NCBI GenBank assembly: GCA_019636695.1 | Contig: JAHBXD010000002.1 | Span: 248,001-312,000 of the forward strand | Length of the DNA stretch: 64,000 nucleotides | DNA from: Phycisphaeraceae bacterium | Lineage (GTDB): Bacteria > Planctomycetota > Phycisphaerae > Phycisphaerales > UBA1924 | Reading direction: 5' to 3' | In this document: piece after piece, positions 28,848-38,390 of the stretch | Layout: every line of letters starts with the position of its first letter | How positions within the stretch are numbered: the stretch's first letter is position 1 | Translations under genes and position numbers: made by a program | Notes under the pieces: model-generated | Database searches by the model: none | What the model was told of the DNA's origin: nothing | What the model saw: only the letters and a program-made list of their open reading frames with translations

Positions 28848-29504
28848 CTACACGCGCTCGGCCATCCGCTCCTGCAATGAAGCATGAATCGCGATAATCC
28901 CGCGATACATCGCCTCTGCCGCACGCACCAGCGTGGTCACTTCTTCATCACCGAGGCCGCACGCATCCAGATTCGTCTTAAAGGCACTCCAGACCTCCGG
29001 CTGGCGCTCACCATACGGAAGCATGTAGCAAAGCCCATCCGGCGGCGTCAGGTCATACGCCTTCATCAACGCTTTGGCGATGAATCGGTTGCCGTTGTTC
29101 GAACCTTCCAGCACATAGTGCATCCCAAGAAGCGTCAGCGGGTCGTTCGACGCACGCTCGATCTCTTCAACCAGCGCCCGCGTCGCCCCCGTCGCCTCAA
29201 TCGCATCGGGGTCGATCCCGAAATACGCCAGATCCTCAAGCAGGTACGGCTCCTGATACTGCTCTCGCGTCACCACACGCGCGATCGCCGGCGACCCCGC
29301 ACGCGCACGCTCCAACCCGGCCTCAAGCGCCCGATGCACAAGCAGCATCTGCTCCAGCATCGCGACATACCCCGCACGAGGCAGCCGCCCCATCACCATC
29401 GCCGCCTGATACGGCCCCTTCTCCGCCGCCGTATGAAGATCGCGCGTCTCCTCACGCAGCCGCTGTGTCGCCGGACGGGCTGTCGCGTCTACCGAAGTCG
29501 TCAT
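28848..29504 (-). CDS. Heme oxygenase (biliverdin-producing)
   Basis: Cleaves heme to biliverdin, CO and iron. The conserved proximal His is in RDLHTAAEKGPY, and the distal helix signature appears as HYVLEGSNNGNRFIAKAL, close to the LEGSxxGGxxI motif of bacterial heme oxygenases. The protein is all-helical, 218 residues, the normal size. The start at 29504 has AGGAGC seven nt upstream; the frame upstream is not conserved. The gene stands at the end of a group of minus-strand genes (rnhA, lipoprotein). Role may be iron recovery from heme; no heme-uptake genes in view. Confidence 0.85.
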   Translation of the reverse strand: MTTSVDATARPATQRLREETRDLHTAAEKGPYQAAMVMGRLPRAGYVAMLEQMLLVHRALEAGLERARAGSPAIARVVTREQYQEPYLLEDLAYFGIDPDAIEATGATRALVEEIERASNDPLTLLGMHYVLEGSNNGNRFIAKALMKAYDLTPPDGLCYMLPYGERQPEVWSAFKTNLDACGLGDEEVTTLVRAAEAMYRGIIAIHASLQERMAERV

Positions 29505-29587
29505 AAACCGCTCCTTCCGCGGCAGCCATCGCCGCAGGCAGCATCGTATTGAGACAGATTCGCAACAAGCAAGCGAGTCATCCGATT

Positions 29588-30127
29588 TCATGTCCGAATC
29601 GAGAGTTCACTCGTCATTTCCCGCACTGTGCCGTCAGGCCCCTGACCCACAAACTTTGCTCTGAGCAGAAGCCGCGAACGGTCATCGTTCCCCGAGGGGA
29701 TCGCCCAGTCAGGCAATCCTCCCAGTTGCAGCCGATAGGTCCTTGTCGAGGGGTCATACATCGAGGCGTTGAACTGCGGGTCGTCAAGATCAATGTGCCA
29801 GACCATGTCCCCCACGGCCGTAGCCCGGCTTCCCCCCGTGGGCCTGAACAACTGGATCGTCAGTTTCCCGACCCCCTTGGCCGTGTCGCCCCAGTGATCC
29901 AGCAGTTCCACATGGCAGACGATCTTCGTTGCCCCATCCGGACCGCGCTCCATGTGCGTCAGCGGGTGCAGATGCATCTGGACCGGCGCAAACGGCCACG
30001 CGGCGATTGCTCCCGGCTCCCACACCGGGGCGGGGCGATTGTCTCGAGTGCACCCCCCCAAGGACAGCATCGCGAGCATCCCCGCCGCAATCACTCGCCC
30101 TCGTGCTCGCACCACGCGGAACCTCAT
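29588..30127 (-). CDS. Hypothetical lipoprotein
   Basis: Residues 1-25 form a lipoprotein signal with lipobox LSLGGC, so the protein is predicted to be membrane-anchored outside the cytoplasm. The remaining 155 residues are beta-rich (VQMHLHPLTHMERG, TKIVCHVELLDHWGDTAKGVGKLTIQLFRP, MVWHIDLDDPQFN, TYRLQLGGLPDWA), resembling a carbohydrate-binding or immunoglobulin-like beta sandwich, but I do not recognise the family. Start at 30127 lies 19 nt after the rnhA stop, suggesting co-transcription. Confidence 0.75.
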   Translation of the reverse strand: MRFRVVRARGRVIAAGMLAMLSLGGCTRDNRPAPVWEPGAIAAWPFAPVQMHLHPLTHMERGPDGATKIVCHVELLDHWGDTAKGVGKLTIQLFRPTGGSRATAVGDMVWHIDLDDPQFNASMYDPSTRTYRLQLGGLPDWAIPSGNDDRSRLLLRAKFVGQGPDGTVREMTSELSIRT

Positions 30128-30146
30128 GGCACACTCCGAAAGCGCT

Positions 30147-30647
30147 TCACCGGCGAACCAAGGCCTCGCGCGCGGCGACGGCGAGCTGGTCGCAACGTTC
30201 ATTCTCCGGATGCTCATTGTGCCCACGAATCCAGTGGAACCGGAGCGTGTGCTTCACTCGCAGTTCGTCCAAGGTTTTCCACAGGTCGGGGTTCTTGATC
30301 GGCTTCTTGTCCGCAGTCCGCCATCCCCGGGCCTTCCAGGCATCAAGCCACTCACGAAGGCCGTTGAGCACATACTGCGAGTCAGAATAGATATCCACCG
30401 TGCTCGGTCGCTTCAGCGCGCGCAAGCCCTCGATCACGGCGATCAACTCCATGCGATTGTTGGTCGTCTCCGCCTCAGCCCCGGATCGCTCCACTTCCTT
30501 CCCCGTGGATGGATGGCGCAGGATGTATGCCCACCCCCCAGGACCGGGGTTGCCGGAGCACGCGCCATCCGTAAAGAGTTCCACGTGTGATGGGTCAGAC
30601 ACGCCGGGAGGATAGGGTCCGACGTTTACACGCGCTTGATCCGCCAC
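30147..30647 (-). CDS. rnhA: Ribonuclease HI
   Basis: Cleaves RNA in RNA-DNA hybrids, e.g. R-loops and Okazaki primers. The four catalytic acids are visible: Asp in [15 protein letters not shown], Glu in [12 protein letters not shown], Asp in IYSDSQYV and Asp in ERCDQLAV. The basic handle helix [12 protein letters not shown] and [12 protein letters not shown] are typical. About 20 residues precede the conserved VELFTDG core and may be excess if translation begins further in. Length is 166. First gene of a minus-strand group with the lipoprotein. Confidence 0.95.
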   Translation of the reverse strand: MADQARVNVGPYPPGVSDPSHVELFTDGACSGNPGPGGWAYILRHPSTGKEVERSGAEAETTNNRMELIAVIEGLRALKRPSTVDIYSDSQYVLNGLREWLDAWKARGWRTADKKPIKNPDLWKTLDELRVKHTLRFHWIRGHNEHPENERCDQLAVAAREALVRR

Positions 30648-30653
30648 GCCCGA

Positions 30654-32519
30654 TCAGTTTTCGGTGGGGGTCGCTTCAGCGGCCTTGCCTTCGCTCGGCT
30701 TCACCGATGCCGTCTCGGCTGTTTCCGAACCATCCTTGGGTTTGGCGGGAGAGGCATCAGCGACCGCAGCCTGGGCCTCTTGCCCCGTGGGTCGATCAGT
30801 GCGACTGCCGCTCGGTTCACCCTGCGGACGCCCATCGCCGGAAGGCGGCGCCACCATTTGTCGACGCTGATTGGGGTTTCCGTTTGCCCGCGCGGCGTCA
30901 GGACCTGCCGCCGCACCCGGCGGCCGACCCATCGCCATGCCCGCGGGCATGGCAAGCACGGGTTTCCCGTCTTCATCGAGGGCGTATCCCGCGGCGGCAA
31001 GCTGGGCTTCCGTCCACTGGGTGTCAAGCACTTCGGCAGGCGAAGGAGTGCGTAGCAGCACCCGCTGACCTTCTGTAAGGCCCATCGCGATTTCGGCGTA
31101 TGCGTCGCTCCGGCGGCCCATGCGCACAGGGATGCGGTCAAACCTCGGGCCGTTGGGAACATACACAAACTGGACCGGCCCATCGACAAAGACCGCCTGG
31201 ATCGGAACGGAAAGTGCCCGGCGAACGTTATTGATCGTGATCTTGGCGTCGCACCGCATCGAAGGCTTCAGGCCCGCATCGGCCGCCTGGTTCATATCAA
31301 GCAGAATCCGCACGGTGTACTCGCGCCGGTTCGGATCGCGCCATCCGCCCGTGGCGGCCAGCACGCCGACACTCTCGACCACGCCGTCGATCGTGCGACC
31401 CACGGCCTCGATGTGGACACTGGCGGCCTGCCCTTCACGGACGCGACCGGCAAGGCTTTCGTGAATGCGGACCGAGGCAACCATCTCCGAGACATCGGGA
31501 AGGATGATGAGCGTCTCGTTGGGCCGAACATCGCGACCGACGGAGATGGGTACATCACCCCCCCACCCGCCGCGGTTGTTCTCCATGCTGGAGGCATAGA
31601 CGACGAGTCCGGCCCGGGGAGCGATGATCTCGGCATCGCGGATCTGTCGTTCAAGTTTGGCGAAGTTTTCTTCGCGGACGCGCAGACGCTGGGCACGCGT
31701 TTCGACGGCGGCCTGCTTGTCGCGGAGGTTGATCTCGTTCTGCTCGACGGTTCGCTCGAGCGCGGCCTTGGCCTTCTCGACCTCGCTCATCTTGGTTTTT
31801 TCTTCTTCAGGCAGACGGAACGTTTCGTGAATCTCACGCTCGAGCTTGGTGATAACCACGTCGGCCTGGGCTTGGGCGAGGGCGATTTCGTCCTGCTCCA
31901 GTTCGTCCTTGCTCAGAAATTCCTTCTGGAAAAGTTCGCGCGACCGCTCGACCTTCTCTGAGAGCCGCTTGAGATTGCGTTCGGCGTTCTCGACCGAAAT
32001 GCGGTTGCGCTCACGCTGCTGGGCGACTTCGCCCTCCTGCCAGCGGCGAAGCGCAAGTTCGGCAAGGGCGACCTGCAACTGGGCGTCCATGAGACGGCTG
32101 GCGTTTTCACTGATCTGGATGCGAACGGCCGATTCGGCCTGATCGAGTTCGTTTTTGGCCGAAATGACCTGAAGCTCTTCCTCCCGGAGTTGCTGCATCA
32201 GGTCTTCGACGTTGAGGCGGATCAGGGGCACGCCCCGCTCGACAGTGGTGCCTTCGGGAATCACGTAGGTGACGGTGCTGGTGCGCTCGAGCGGGCTTTT
32301 GAGTTCAACCGAGTTGCGCGCAACCAGTTCGCCGGAGGCCGACGCCGTGATCTCAAAGTCACGAATCTCGGCCGAGGCGAGTTCAAGGCTGTTGGTGTTG
32401 GTCGTCGAAGCCCCGCCGGACGACGCCCAAATAACCCCCAGCGTGCCGAGCGCGCCGAGAATGACCAGACCAACCAGAATCTTCACGCCGGAAATGCCAC
32501 GCCGGCGACCATGCGCCAT
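30654..32519 (-). CDS. HlyD-type periplasmic adaptor (membrane fusion) protein
   Basis: Adaptor of an efflux system bridging an inner-membrane transporter and an outer-membrane channel. Residues 13-32 form one membrane anchor (VKILVGLVILGALGTLGVIW). A barrel-sandwich half (ELKSPLERTSTVTYVIPEGT) is followed by a long alpha-helical hairpin of about 200 residues rich in E, K, Q and R, then the second half-lipoyl IIAPRAGLVVYASS and the beta-barrel (VSVGVLAATGGWRDP). The last 120 residues are Pro/Gln/Ala/Glu-rich low complexity, an unusual tail. No ABC or RND partner lies next to it. Divergent from mqnB. Confidence 0.85.
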   Translation of the reverse strand: MAHGRRRGISGVKILVGLVILGALGTLGVIWASSGGASTTNTNSLELASAEIRDFEITASASGELVARNSVELKSPLERTSTVTYVIPEGTTVERGVPLIRLNVEDLMQQLREEELQVISAKNELDQAESAVRIQISENASRLMDAQLQVALAELALRRWQEGEVAQQRERNRISVENAERNLKRLSEKVERSRELFQKEFLSKDELEQDEIALAQAQADVVITKLEREIHETFRLPEEEKTKMSEVEKAKAALERTVEQNEINLRDKQAAVETRAQRLRVREENFAKLERQIRDAEIIAPRAGLVVYASSMENNRGGWGGDVPISVGRDVRPNETLIILPDVSEMVASVRIHESLAGRVREGQAASVHIEAVGRTIDGVVESVGVLAATGGWRDPNRREYTVRILLDMNQAADAGLKPSMRCDAKITINNVRRALSVPIQAVFVDGPVQFVYVPNGPRFDRIPVRMGRRSDAYAEIAMGLTEGQRVLLRTPSPAEVLDTQWTEAQLAAAGYALDEDGKPVLAMPAGMAMGRPPGAAAGPDAARANGNPNQRRQMVAPPSGDGRPQGEPSGSRTDRPTGQEAQAAVADASPAKPKDGSETAETASVKPSEGKAAEATPTEN

Positions 32520-32660
32520 GTCCAGACTCCTTCGACTCGGCTACCCGACCAGCGGGGTATACCGGATGCTGTTGTACCGGTTTACCTGACCGGGACTTCG
32601 GCTCAGGATTGAATCGGATTCCGTCCCCGAATCTTCCCCGGATCGAACCGGGAAGCAAAG

Positions 32661-33428
32661 ATGTCTCAAAAATCGTCGTCGATTCGGCGACATGCCCACT
32701 GGATGCCCATGAAACCCCTCCCCGGCGCGACATCCTTGCTTTTTGTCACGGCCGCCCGGAAGGAGGCCGCGGCGGTTCTGGATGCCCTAGGAGGCATTTC
32801 GGACCTCGCCGGCAAGCCCTGGGTGGCTCACCCCACGGCTGCCGGTCCTCGCGTGGTCGCAACGGGGGTCGGGAAGGCGGCGAGCGCCGGTGGGACGGCC
32901 TGGGTGCTTGACCCTACTTGCGATCTCCTCGTGGTCAACCTCGGTGTTGCCGGAAGCCTCCCCGGATCAGGGGTAGAACTCGGTGATGTAGTTATCGGAA
33001 CTGAGAGTGTATTTGCTGACGAAGGCTTAGTGACCGATTCGGGGTTTCTCGATATCGCCGCCCTGGGGTTTCCACCAATTCCAGGCGCAAGCCGATCGGC
33101 TATTGCAGGTGATGTCCTCGGAGCAGAGTTTGCGCATGGACTTGGCGCCCATCTCGGCCCCGTCGCGACGGTTTCGACGTGCTCAGGAACCGATGGTGCT
33201 GCGAAATCTGTTGCCGCACGAACCGGCGCGCTGGCAGAGGCCATGGAAGGGGGCGCGGTCGGGGTGGTGTGTGCGCGTGCAGGTGTTCGCTTCGTCGAGA
33301 TCCGGGTGATATCGAATACGACAGGGGATCGTCAGCGGCAGGTCTGGGCGTTGGATCACGCCCTGGATCGACTTGGCGCTGTTGCCGGGTGGTTGGCGAC
33401 CCACCTGAACAGGGGAGACGCCTTGTAA
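32661..33428 (+). CDS. mqnB: Futalosine hydrolase
   Basis: Removes hypoxanthine from futalosine in the alternative (futalosine) menaquinone route. The fold is that of the nucleoside phosphorylase/hydrolase family: [50 protein letters not shown] and the active-site region [21 protein letters not shown] with its Glu, then [14 protein letters not shown]. This combination matches futalosine hydrolase rather than MTA/SAH nucleosidase. A GGAAG precedes the ATG at 32661; another Met at 32709 starts closer to the conserved region. Evidence that the organism makes menaquinone through futalosine. Confidence 0.85.
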   Translation: MSQKSSSIRRHAHWMPMKPLPGATSLLFVTAARKEAAAVLDALGGISDLAGKPWVAHPTAAGPRVVATGVGKAASAGGTAWVLDPTCDLLVVNLGVAGSLPGSGVELGDVVIGTESVFADEGLVTDSGFLDIAALGFPPIPGASRSAIAGDVLGAEFAHGLGAHLGPVATVSTCSGTDGAAKSVAARTGALAEAMEGGAVGVVCARAGVRFVEIRVISNTTGDRQRQVWALDHALDRLGAVAGWLATHLNRGDAL

Positions 33429-33579
33429 GACGGTGCGAACACCGGGTTCGAAGCGACGTAGGGTGTTGGCCCGCTCCGAGGCTGGAGCGTGCGGCACGGA
33501 AGACCGATATGCACATACCCCTGGCGGGGCGCCGTTGCAGGTGCTCCGAGAATCCTTCCTTCGCCTTGGAGCATTCGGG

Positions 33580-34629
33580 ATGAAACGCGCGCTGATTACC
33601 GGCATCACCGGTCAGGACGGGAGTTATCTGGCCGAGTTTCTGCTGAGCAAGGACTACGAGGTGCACGGGATCATCCGGCGCAGCTCGAGTTTCAACACGG
33701 GTCGGATTGACCATATTTATCTTGATCCCCACATCAAGGGGGGTCGTTTGCGCCTGCATTACGGCGACCTGTGCGATGCGAACAACCTGTCAAGGCTGAT
33801 GCGTGATGTAGAGCCGGACGAGGTGTACAACCTCGGCGCCCAGTCACACGTTCGGGTGAGTTTCGACATGCCGATCTTCACGGCCGACACGGTCGCGATG
33901 GGCGCGTTGCGGCTGCTGGAGGCGGTGCATGACTTCGAGCAGCAGTCAGGCAAGCGGGTGCGGTATTACCAGGCGTCGAGTTCGGAGCAGTACGGGAAGG
34001 TGATGGAGACGCCGCAATCGGAGACGACGCCGTTTTATCCTCGTTCGCCGTATGCGTGCGCGAAGGTGATGGCGCACTGGGCGACGGTGAACTATCGCGA
34101 GAGTTACGGGATGCACGCCTCGTGCGGGATTTTGTTCAATCATGAAAGCCCGCGTCGCGGCGAAACATTCGTGACGCGAAAGATCACGCGGGCCGTGGGC
34201 AGGATCAAACTGGGGCTTCAGGACAAGGTGTTCCTGGGGAACCTGGATTCGAAGCGCGACTGGGGATACGCCGGCGACTATGTGAAGATGATGTGGCTGA
34301 TGCTCCAGCAGGAGACGCCGGACGATTACGTCATTGCGACGGGTCGAACGATCACGGTGCGGCACTTCGCCGAACTGGCGTTTGCGCACGCAGGGCTTGA
34401 TTTTGCGGATTTTGTCGAGTTCGACCCGCGATATCTGCGCCCGGCGGAGGTGGACCTACTGCTGGGCGACCCGTCAAAAGCCAAGCAGAAGCTGGGCTGG
34501 GTGCCGACGACCAGCGTCGAGGAGTTGGCGGCGATGATGGTGGAGCACGACCTGGAACTGGCACGCCGCGAGAAGACCTTGCGAGACGCGGGGCACGAGT
34601 TGCCTCAGTTCAGCGGGCACGACCAGTAA
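33580..34629 (+). CDS. gmd: GDP-mannose 4,6-dehydratase
   Basis: NADP-dependent enzyme making GDP-4-keto-6-deoxymannose, precursor of fucose, rhamnose and related deoxysugars. N-terminus [19 protein letters not shown] is the GxxGxxG nucleotide motif. The signature [17 protein letters not shown] and [12 protein letters not shown] follow, and YxxxK appears as [15 protein letters not shown] with the catalytic Tyr and Lys. [18 protein letters not shown] is diagnostic for Gmd. 349 residues, full length. No downstream epimerase or reductase in the window, so the final sugar is unknown. Confidence 0.96.
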   Translation: MKRALITGITGQDGSYLAEFLLSKDYEVHGIIRRSSSFNTGRIDHIYLDPHIKGGRLRLHYGDLCDANNLSRLMRDVEPDEVYNLGAQSHVRVSFDMPIFTADTVAMGALRLLEAVHDFEQQSGKRVRYYQASSSEQYGKVMETPQSETTPFYPRSPYACAKVMAHWATVNYRESYGMHASCGILFNHESPRRGETFVTRKITRAVGRIKLGLQDKVFLGNLDSKRDWGYAGDYVKMMWLMLQQETPDDYVIATGRTITVRHFAELAFAHAGLDFADFVEFDPRYLRPAEVDLLLGDPSKAKQKLGWVPTTSVEELAAMMVEHDLELARREKTLRDAGHELPQFSGHDQ

Positions 34630-34785
34630 AGGGCGTTCGTACATGGGAACGGGAAAGGTGCGCGTGGGCACGAAGCCCCACACTCCCATACCGGAAGCCC
34701 ATGAGGTGAGCATCACGCGTGCGGATGCGAGCATCTGCGCGACTGATCCGGATGATCGGCACGGCGGACCCATACGAGAGCATCC

Positions 34786-36720
34786 ATGCATCTGATTTCT
34801 CCGCGCATCGCGATGGTCGGGATGGCCCTCTTGGCGCTAGTGTTGTGCGCGTTTCAGGCGTTCGCCGGGGGGGGCGGCGAGCAGGTGCTCGCCGCGGCTT
34901 CGGCGGCGCCGCAGGCCGCATCGATGACGTGGAAGGGATGGACGGCGGTCGGGCTGATCGTGATGTTGCTTGTGCTGCTTGCGAGCAATCGCTTTCCGGT
35001 GGATGTGCTGGTGATCGGCACGGTGGCGCTGATGGTCTTTCTGGGGCTGCTGGCGCCGAAGGAAGCCTTGGCGGGGATGTCGAATGAAGGCATGATCACG
35101 GTGGCGGTGTTGTATGTCGTGGTCTGCGGGCTGCAGGAGACGGGGGCGATCGAGTGGCTGGGAACGAAGCTTCTCGGTAAGCCCAAGGGGGGCATTCTCG
35201 CGAAACTGCGGCTGCTGTTGCCGGTGTCTGTGATGAGCGGCTTCATGAATAACACGCCGCTGGTCGCGATGTATATCCCGATGCTGAGCGACTGGTGCCG
35301 GCGGCACCGGATATCGCCGAGCAAGATGATGCTTCCGCTGTCGTATGCGGCGATCATGGGCGGCACGCTGACGCTGATCGGAACGAGCACGAACCTGGTG
35401 ATCACGGGGAAGTGGATCGACAGCGGGCTGGTCGAGACGCACGGGCGACTGCATTTTTTTGAGATTGCGATGATCGGGCTTCCGTGCCTGATTTTCGGGA
35501 CGTTGTACATGTTGTTCATCGGAACGCGGATTCTGCCGGAGCGACTGCCGGTGCTGGACGCCGACACCGATGCGCGGTCGTACACGGTTGAGTTTGAGGT
35601 CGAGCAGGGTGGGCCGCTGGCGGGCAAGACGATCGAGCAGGCGGGGCTTCGCGGGCTGGCGAACCTGTTTCTTTCGGAGATCGAGCGGGAAGGGCAACTG
35701 CTTCCGGCGGTCAGCCCGAAAGAGGTGCTGCGCGGACAAGACCGGCTGTTCTTCGTCGGGCAGCTTGAGTCGATCGTGGATCTTCAGAAGATCCGCGGGT
35801 TGTGCAGCGTGGACAACCAGTCGCGCAAACTCGGTTCGCCGCGACCTCAGCGGACGCTGGTCGAGGCGGTGGTGAGCAACACCTGCCCGCTGCTGGGGCG
35901 GACGGTGCGTGAAGGGCGCTTCCGGAACGTGTACGACGCGGTGGTGATCGCCGTTGCGCGCAACGGCGAGCGGGTGAAGGGGAAGATCGGCGATATCGAG
36001 CTGCGTGTGGGCGACACGCTGCTCCTGGAAGCGCCGATGAGTTTCATCGAGCAGCACCGCAATTCGCGGGACTTCTTCCTGGTGAGCAAGGTGGAGAACG
36101 CGCGACCTTTGCGACATGAGAAGGCCGGGCTTGCGCTCGCGATCATGCTCGGCATGATTCTGATTGCGACGCTGGAGCCATTCGGCTTCAAGATGCTGCA
36201 CGCGGCGGTGCTGGCGGCTGGGTGCATGGTGGTGCTGCGCTGCTGCACGGCAAGCCAGGCGCGACGTGCGGTTGATTGGCAGGTCGCGACGATCATCGCG
36301 GCCTCGCTGGCGCTCGGCAAGAGCCTGGAGGTGACCGGCGCCGCGGCGGCGATCGGCGGCTCGTTGGTAGACCTGGTCGGCAGTCATCCGTGGCTGGTGC
36401 TGTTGACAGTGTATCTGTGCACGATGCTGTTGACGGAGGTTGTGACGAACAACGGCGCGGCGGTGCTGATGTTCAGCATCGCATTTGAAGCCGCGGCGAA
36501 AGTCGGCGCGGATTTCCGACCATTCGCGTTTGCGATCATGATGGCGGCATCGGCGAGTTTCTCTACGCCGATCGGTTATCAGACGAACCTGATGGTGATG
36601 GGGCCGGGCGGGTATCGGTTCGGCGATTACTTCCGCGTGGGGATTCCGCTGAATCTGTCGATGTGGCTCATCACGTGCCTGCTGATTCCGTTCATCTGGC
36701 CGCTGCAGGCGACGCGGTAA
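34786..36720 (+). CDS. SLC13-type (DASS) permease with two RCK_C domains
   Basis: Na+-coupled or anion permease of the divalent anion/citrate-sulfate family. The membrane domain has two halves with repeat motifs MNNTPLVAMYIPM and TNNGAAVLMFSIA, flanked by LIGTSTNLVITGKW and PIGYQTNLMVMGPGGY; the SxxNL/NxxNL re-entrant loops are present. Between them (about residues 250-430) lie two RCK C-terminal (TrkA-C) domains beginning at YTVEFEVEQGGPLAG and LVEAVVSNTCPLLGRT. This layout is that of bacterial sulfate/citrate-type SLC13 members. The extra N-terminal 45 residues include a signal-like helix. Stands alone downstream of gmd. Confidence 0.9.
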   Translation: MHLISPRIAMVGMALLALVLCAFQAFAGGGGEQVLAAASAAPQAASMTWKGWTAVGLIVMLLVLLASNRFPVDVLVIGTVALMVFLGLLAPKEALAGMSNEGMITVAVLYVVVCGLQETGAIEWLGTKLLGKPKGGILAKLRLLLPVSVMSGFMNNTPLVAMYIPMLSDWCRRHRISPSKMMLPLSYAAIMGGTLTLIGTSTNLVITGKWIDSGLVETHGRLHFFEIAMIGLPCLIFGTLYMLFIGTRILPERLPVLDADTDARSYTVEFEVEQGGPLAGKTIEQAGLRGLANLFLSEIEREGQLLPAVSPKEVLRGQDRLFFVGQLESIVDLQKIRGLCSVDNQSRKLGSPRPQRTLVEAVVSNTCPLLGRTVREGRFRNVYDAVVIAVARNGERVKGKIGDIELRVGDTLLLEAPMSFIEQHRNSRDFFLVSKVENARPLRHEKAGLALAIMLGMILIATLEPFGFKMLHAAVLAAGCMVVLRCCTASQARRAVDWQVATIIAASLALGKSLEVTGAAAAIGGSLVDLVGSHPWLVLLTVYLCTMLLTEVVTNNGAAVLMFSIAFEAAAKVGADFRPFAFAIMMAASASFSTPIGYQTNLMVMGPGGYRFGDYFRVGIPLNLSMWLITCLLIPFIWPLQATR

Positions 36721-37023
36721 GGCGGGCGGTTGTTCGGCGGATGTCGGTCAATCGGGCGGTCGAGCGCAACGCGTTTGTGAAATGTCGCGGAGGCGTCAGG
36801 GGGCGTGCGGCGGGGGCGGTGCGCCCAGGGGAATGACGGCAGCGTCATCAGGGTTGTTCTTTTGGAGTTGTCCCCAAGGGATGTTCCCTGGGGTTGTTAC
36901 CAAATGGCGATGGAAAGCACCTGTTCCAGACCGTACGTTGGATGAGCTGCGCGAGGCGCGCCGGGAAGGTGCCGCGGCGTCTTGCTTGTCGGGGAAGGCC
37001 CCGCCTTCTTGAAAGGAGGACCG
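36721..37023 (+). other. 303-base intergenic region
   Basis: I see no gene. It holds a small inverted repeat TGACG-GCAG-CGTCA at about 36834, the larger hairpin annotated separately at 36872, a GGGG-AAGG-CCCC hairpin near 36994, and the ideal AAAGGAGG Shine-Dalgarno of the next gene. Confidence 0.6.
36872..36893 (+). terminator. Weak terminator-like hairpin after the SLC13 gene
   Basis: CCCCAaGGGA-tgt-TCCCTGGGG forms a nine-pair stem with one bulged A, followed by TTGTT. It is 150 nt after the SLC13 stop, the expected side for termination, but the T-tract is short. Confidence 0.4.
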
Positions 37024-37344
37024 ATGCGTATTCACAAGATCATGACCGGACGAGTGGCGGCGATGTGCGCGCTTGGCGCGGTGCTTGCCGCAGGATCGAC
37101 CGGGTGCAACAACGCCGTTGAAGGCGGCCTGACCGGCGGCGCACTTGGCGCGCTGGGCGGGCTGGCGATCGGCTCGCTGACGGGCAACGCCGGAGCGGGC
37201 GCGGCGACCGGCGCGATTCTGGGCGGTATCGGCGGTGCGGTGATCGGCGACCAGAACCATCGTCACAGCAGGCCGATCAACTATGGCCCGGGGTATTACC
37301 CGCAGTATCACCACGGCGGCGGATACAACTCGTATCCCTATTGA
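37024..37344 (+). CDS. Small glycine-zipper lipoprotein
   Basis: A 106-residue exported protein. The ATG has a perfect AAAGGAGG Shine-Dalgarno, so expression is probably strong. Lipobox AGSTGC follows a signal helix, then LTGGALGALGGLAIGSLTG and GAATGAILGGIGGAVIGD form a typical glycine zipper of two short membrane-inserting helices. The tail is His/Tyr/Gly-rich (HRHSRP, GYYPQYHHGGG), possibly metal-binding. Glycine-zipper lipoproteins (SlyB/YMGG-like) maintain the outer membrane; exact role unknown. Confidence 0.8.
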   Translation: MRIHKIMTGRVAAMCALGAVLAAGSTGCNNAVEGGLTGGALGALGGLAIGSLTGNAGAGAATGAILGGIGGAVIGDQNHRHSRPINYGPGYYPQYHHGGGYNSYPY

Positions 37345-37634
37345 TCGACATTCCGCCACGACAATGCATGACCCCCACGAATGCATCGGCGCCGGATCCC
37401 TCCGTCGCCGGTGCACGTTTTGATTGCACGCCGACGAATGCGCAGCGAAGGGCATCAGCCGATTTGTTATCCGGCCGGAGCGCTTTGCGGAAAGTCGTTC
37501 GACTCCAGACACGCCGCGATGCCGGAGGCCCGGCGTCGCCCTCGAAATAGGAGTGTGTTCCGTGCTCTGCGCGTGAGGGCGTCACCGAAGGTTTAAACCC
37601 AAGGCGTGGATGCGCGAGGTAGTGAGAAACCGTT
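37345..37634. other. 290-base intergenic region
   Basis: Convergent gap between the glycine-zipper gene and the end of a minus-strand operon. Two copies of ATGCAT (37364 and 37380) are the only repeat noticed. No terminator with a T-tract or gene was seen. Confidence 0.5.
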
Positions 37635-38390
37635 TCAGAAACTGAACGGGTCGTCCACAAGACCGCGCCGTCGGGGCAGTTGGGGGGGCGGTGTGCCGAT
37701 GGCCTCCCGACAGGCGTGCTCGAGGGCCTGATGGAGCTTTTCGTGGCTCGGGTGCGCATCGAGGAATTCAAGCAGGTCATCGACGCGCCATTCGGGGGGA
37801 TCGGCGGGATTGAGCCTGGCGATTGCGGCGTCGCCCAAGGCTTCCAGAGCGGCCTCGATCCAGGCAATGTCGGGTGTGGAAGTGAGTTCGTCGCGCGTCG
37901 GCCCCGCGCCGGTGAAACGTGCGCCAGAGGGCGGAGCAACGCGCGTGCGGATGACCTGTTCGCCCACGGCGACGATGGGCCAAAGCCCGGCCTGCGTCAT
38001 CGGCTCGCGGGTGAGGACTTCGAGTTCGACGCCTCGGGCGAAGGCCGATTCGCGGATTGCGCGGCCTTCAGCGCCGAACATCGGGGGCTGTACGATGAGA
38101 ACGCCTCGGGGTAGCGGGCGCGGAAGGCTGCGTTCGTTGTCGATGACGAGGATGCGGCCTTCATCCATGGCGATTTGGCGGCGTTGGCGTCGCGCCTCTT
38201 GAAGCGGAAGGCAGATGCGGGCCATGCGCTCAAAGTCACGTGCTCGACGTGCCGCCTGCAAGGCCCGAAGGCAGGTGCGCTCGCACTCAAAATAGCGCAT
38301 GGCCGCGAGGTGCTCGCTGGCGGTTTCCATCAGTGCATCGATGGATTCACCGGGGTTGCGAAGCGTGCTCTTGCGGCGGGGTGGAGTCAC
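37635..38390 (-). CDS. Hypothetical protein, translationally coupled
   Basis: Not recognised. Soluble; the N-terminal third has TPR-like helices with AMRYFECERTCLRALQAARRARDFERMARICLPLQEARRQ, and the middle has a Rossmann-like alternation ILVIDNERSLPRPLPRGVLIVQPPMFG. The C-terminal half is helical and ends RRGLVDDPFSF. The open frame runs upstream to an ATG at 38450, but that would overlap the preceding gene by 64 nt. A GTG at 38390 overlaps its stop by exactly four nt (GTGA), a classic coupled start, and gives the N-terminus MTPPRRKSTL. Last gene of a four-gene minus-strand operon. Confidence 0.7.
   Translation of the reverse strand: MTPPRRKSTLRNPGESIDALMETASEHLAAMRYFECERTCLRALQAARRARDFERMARICLPLQEARRQRRQIAMDEGRILVIDNERSLPRPLPRGVLIVQPPMFGAEGRAIRESAFARGVELEVLTREPMTQAGLWPIVAVGEQVIRTRVAPPSGARFTGAGPTRDELTSTPDIAWIEAALEALGDAAIARLNPADPPEWRVDDLLEFLDAHPSHEKLHQALEHACREAIGTPPPQLPRRRGLVDDPFSF

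Noticed and set aside
34837..36387. 516-residue open frame on the minus strand inside the SLC13 gene
   Set aside because: Shadow of the real gene in GC-rich DNA: Arg/His/Gln-rich, no domain, no ribosome-binding site, fully antisense to a clear permease.
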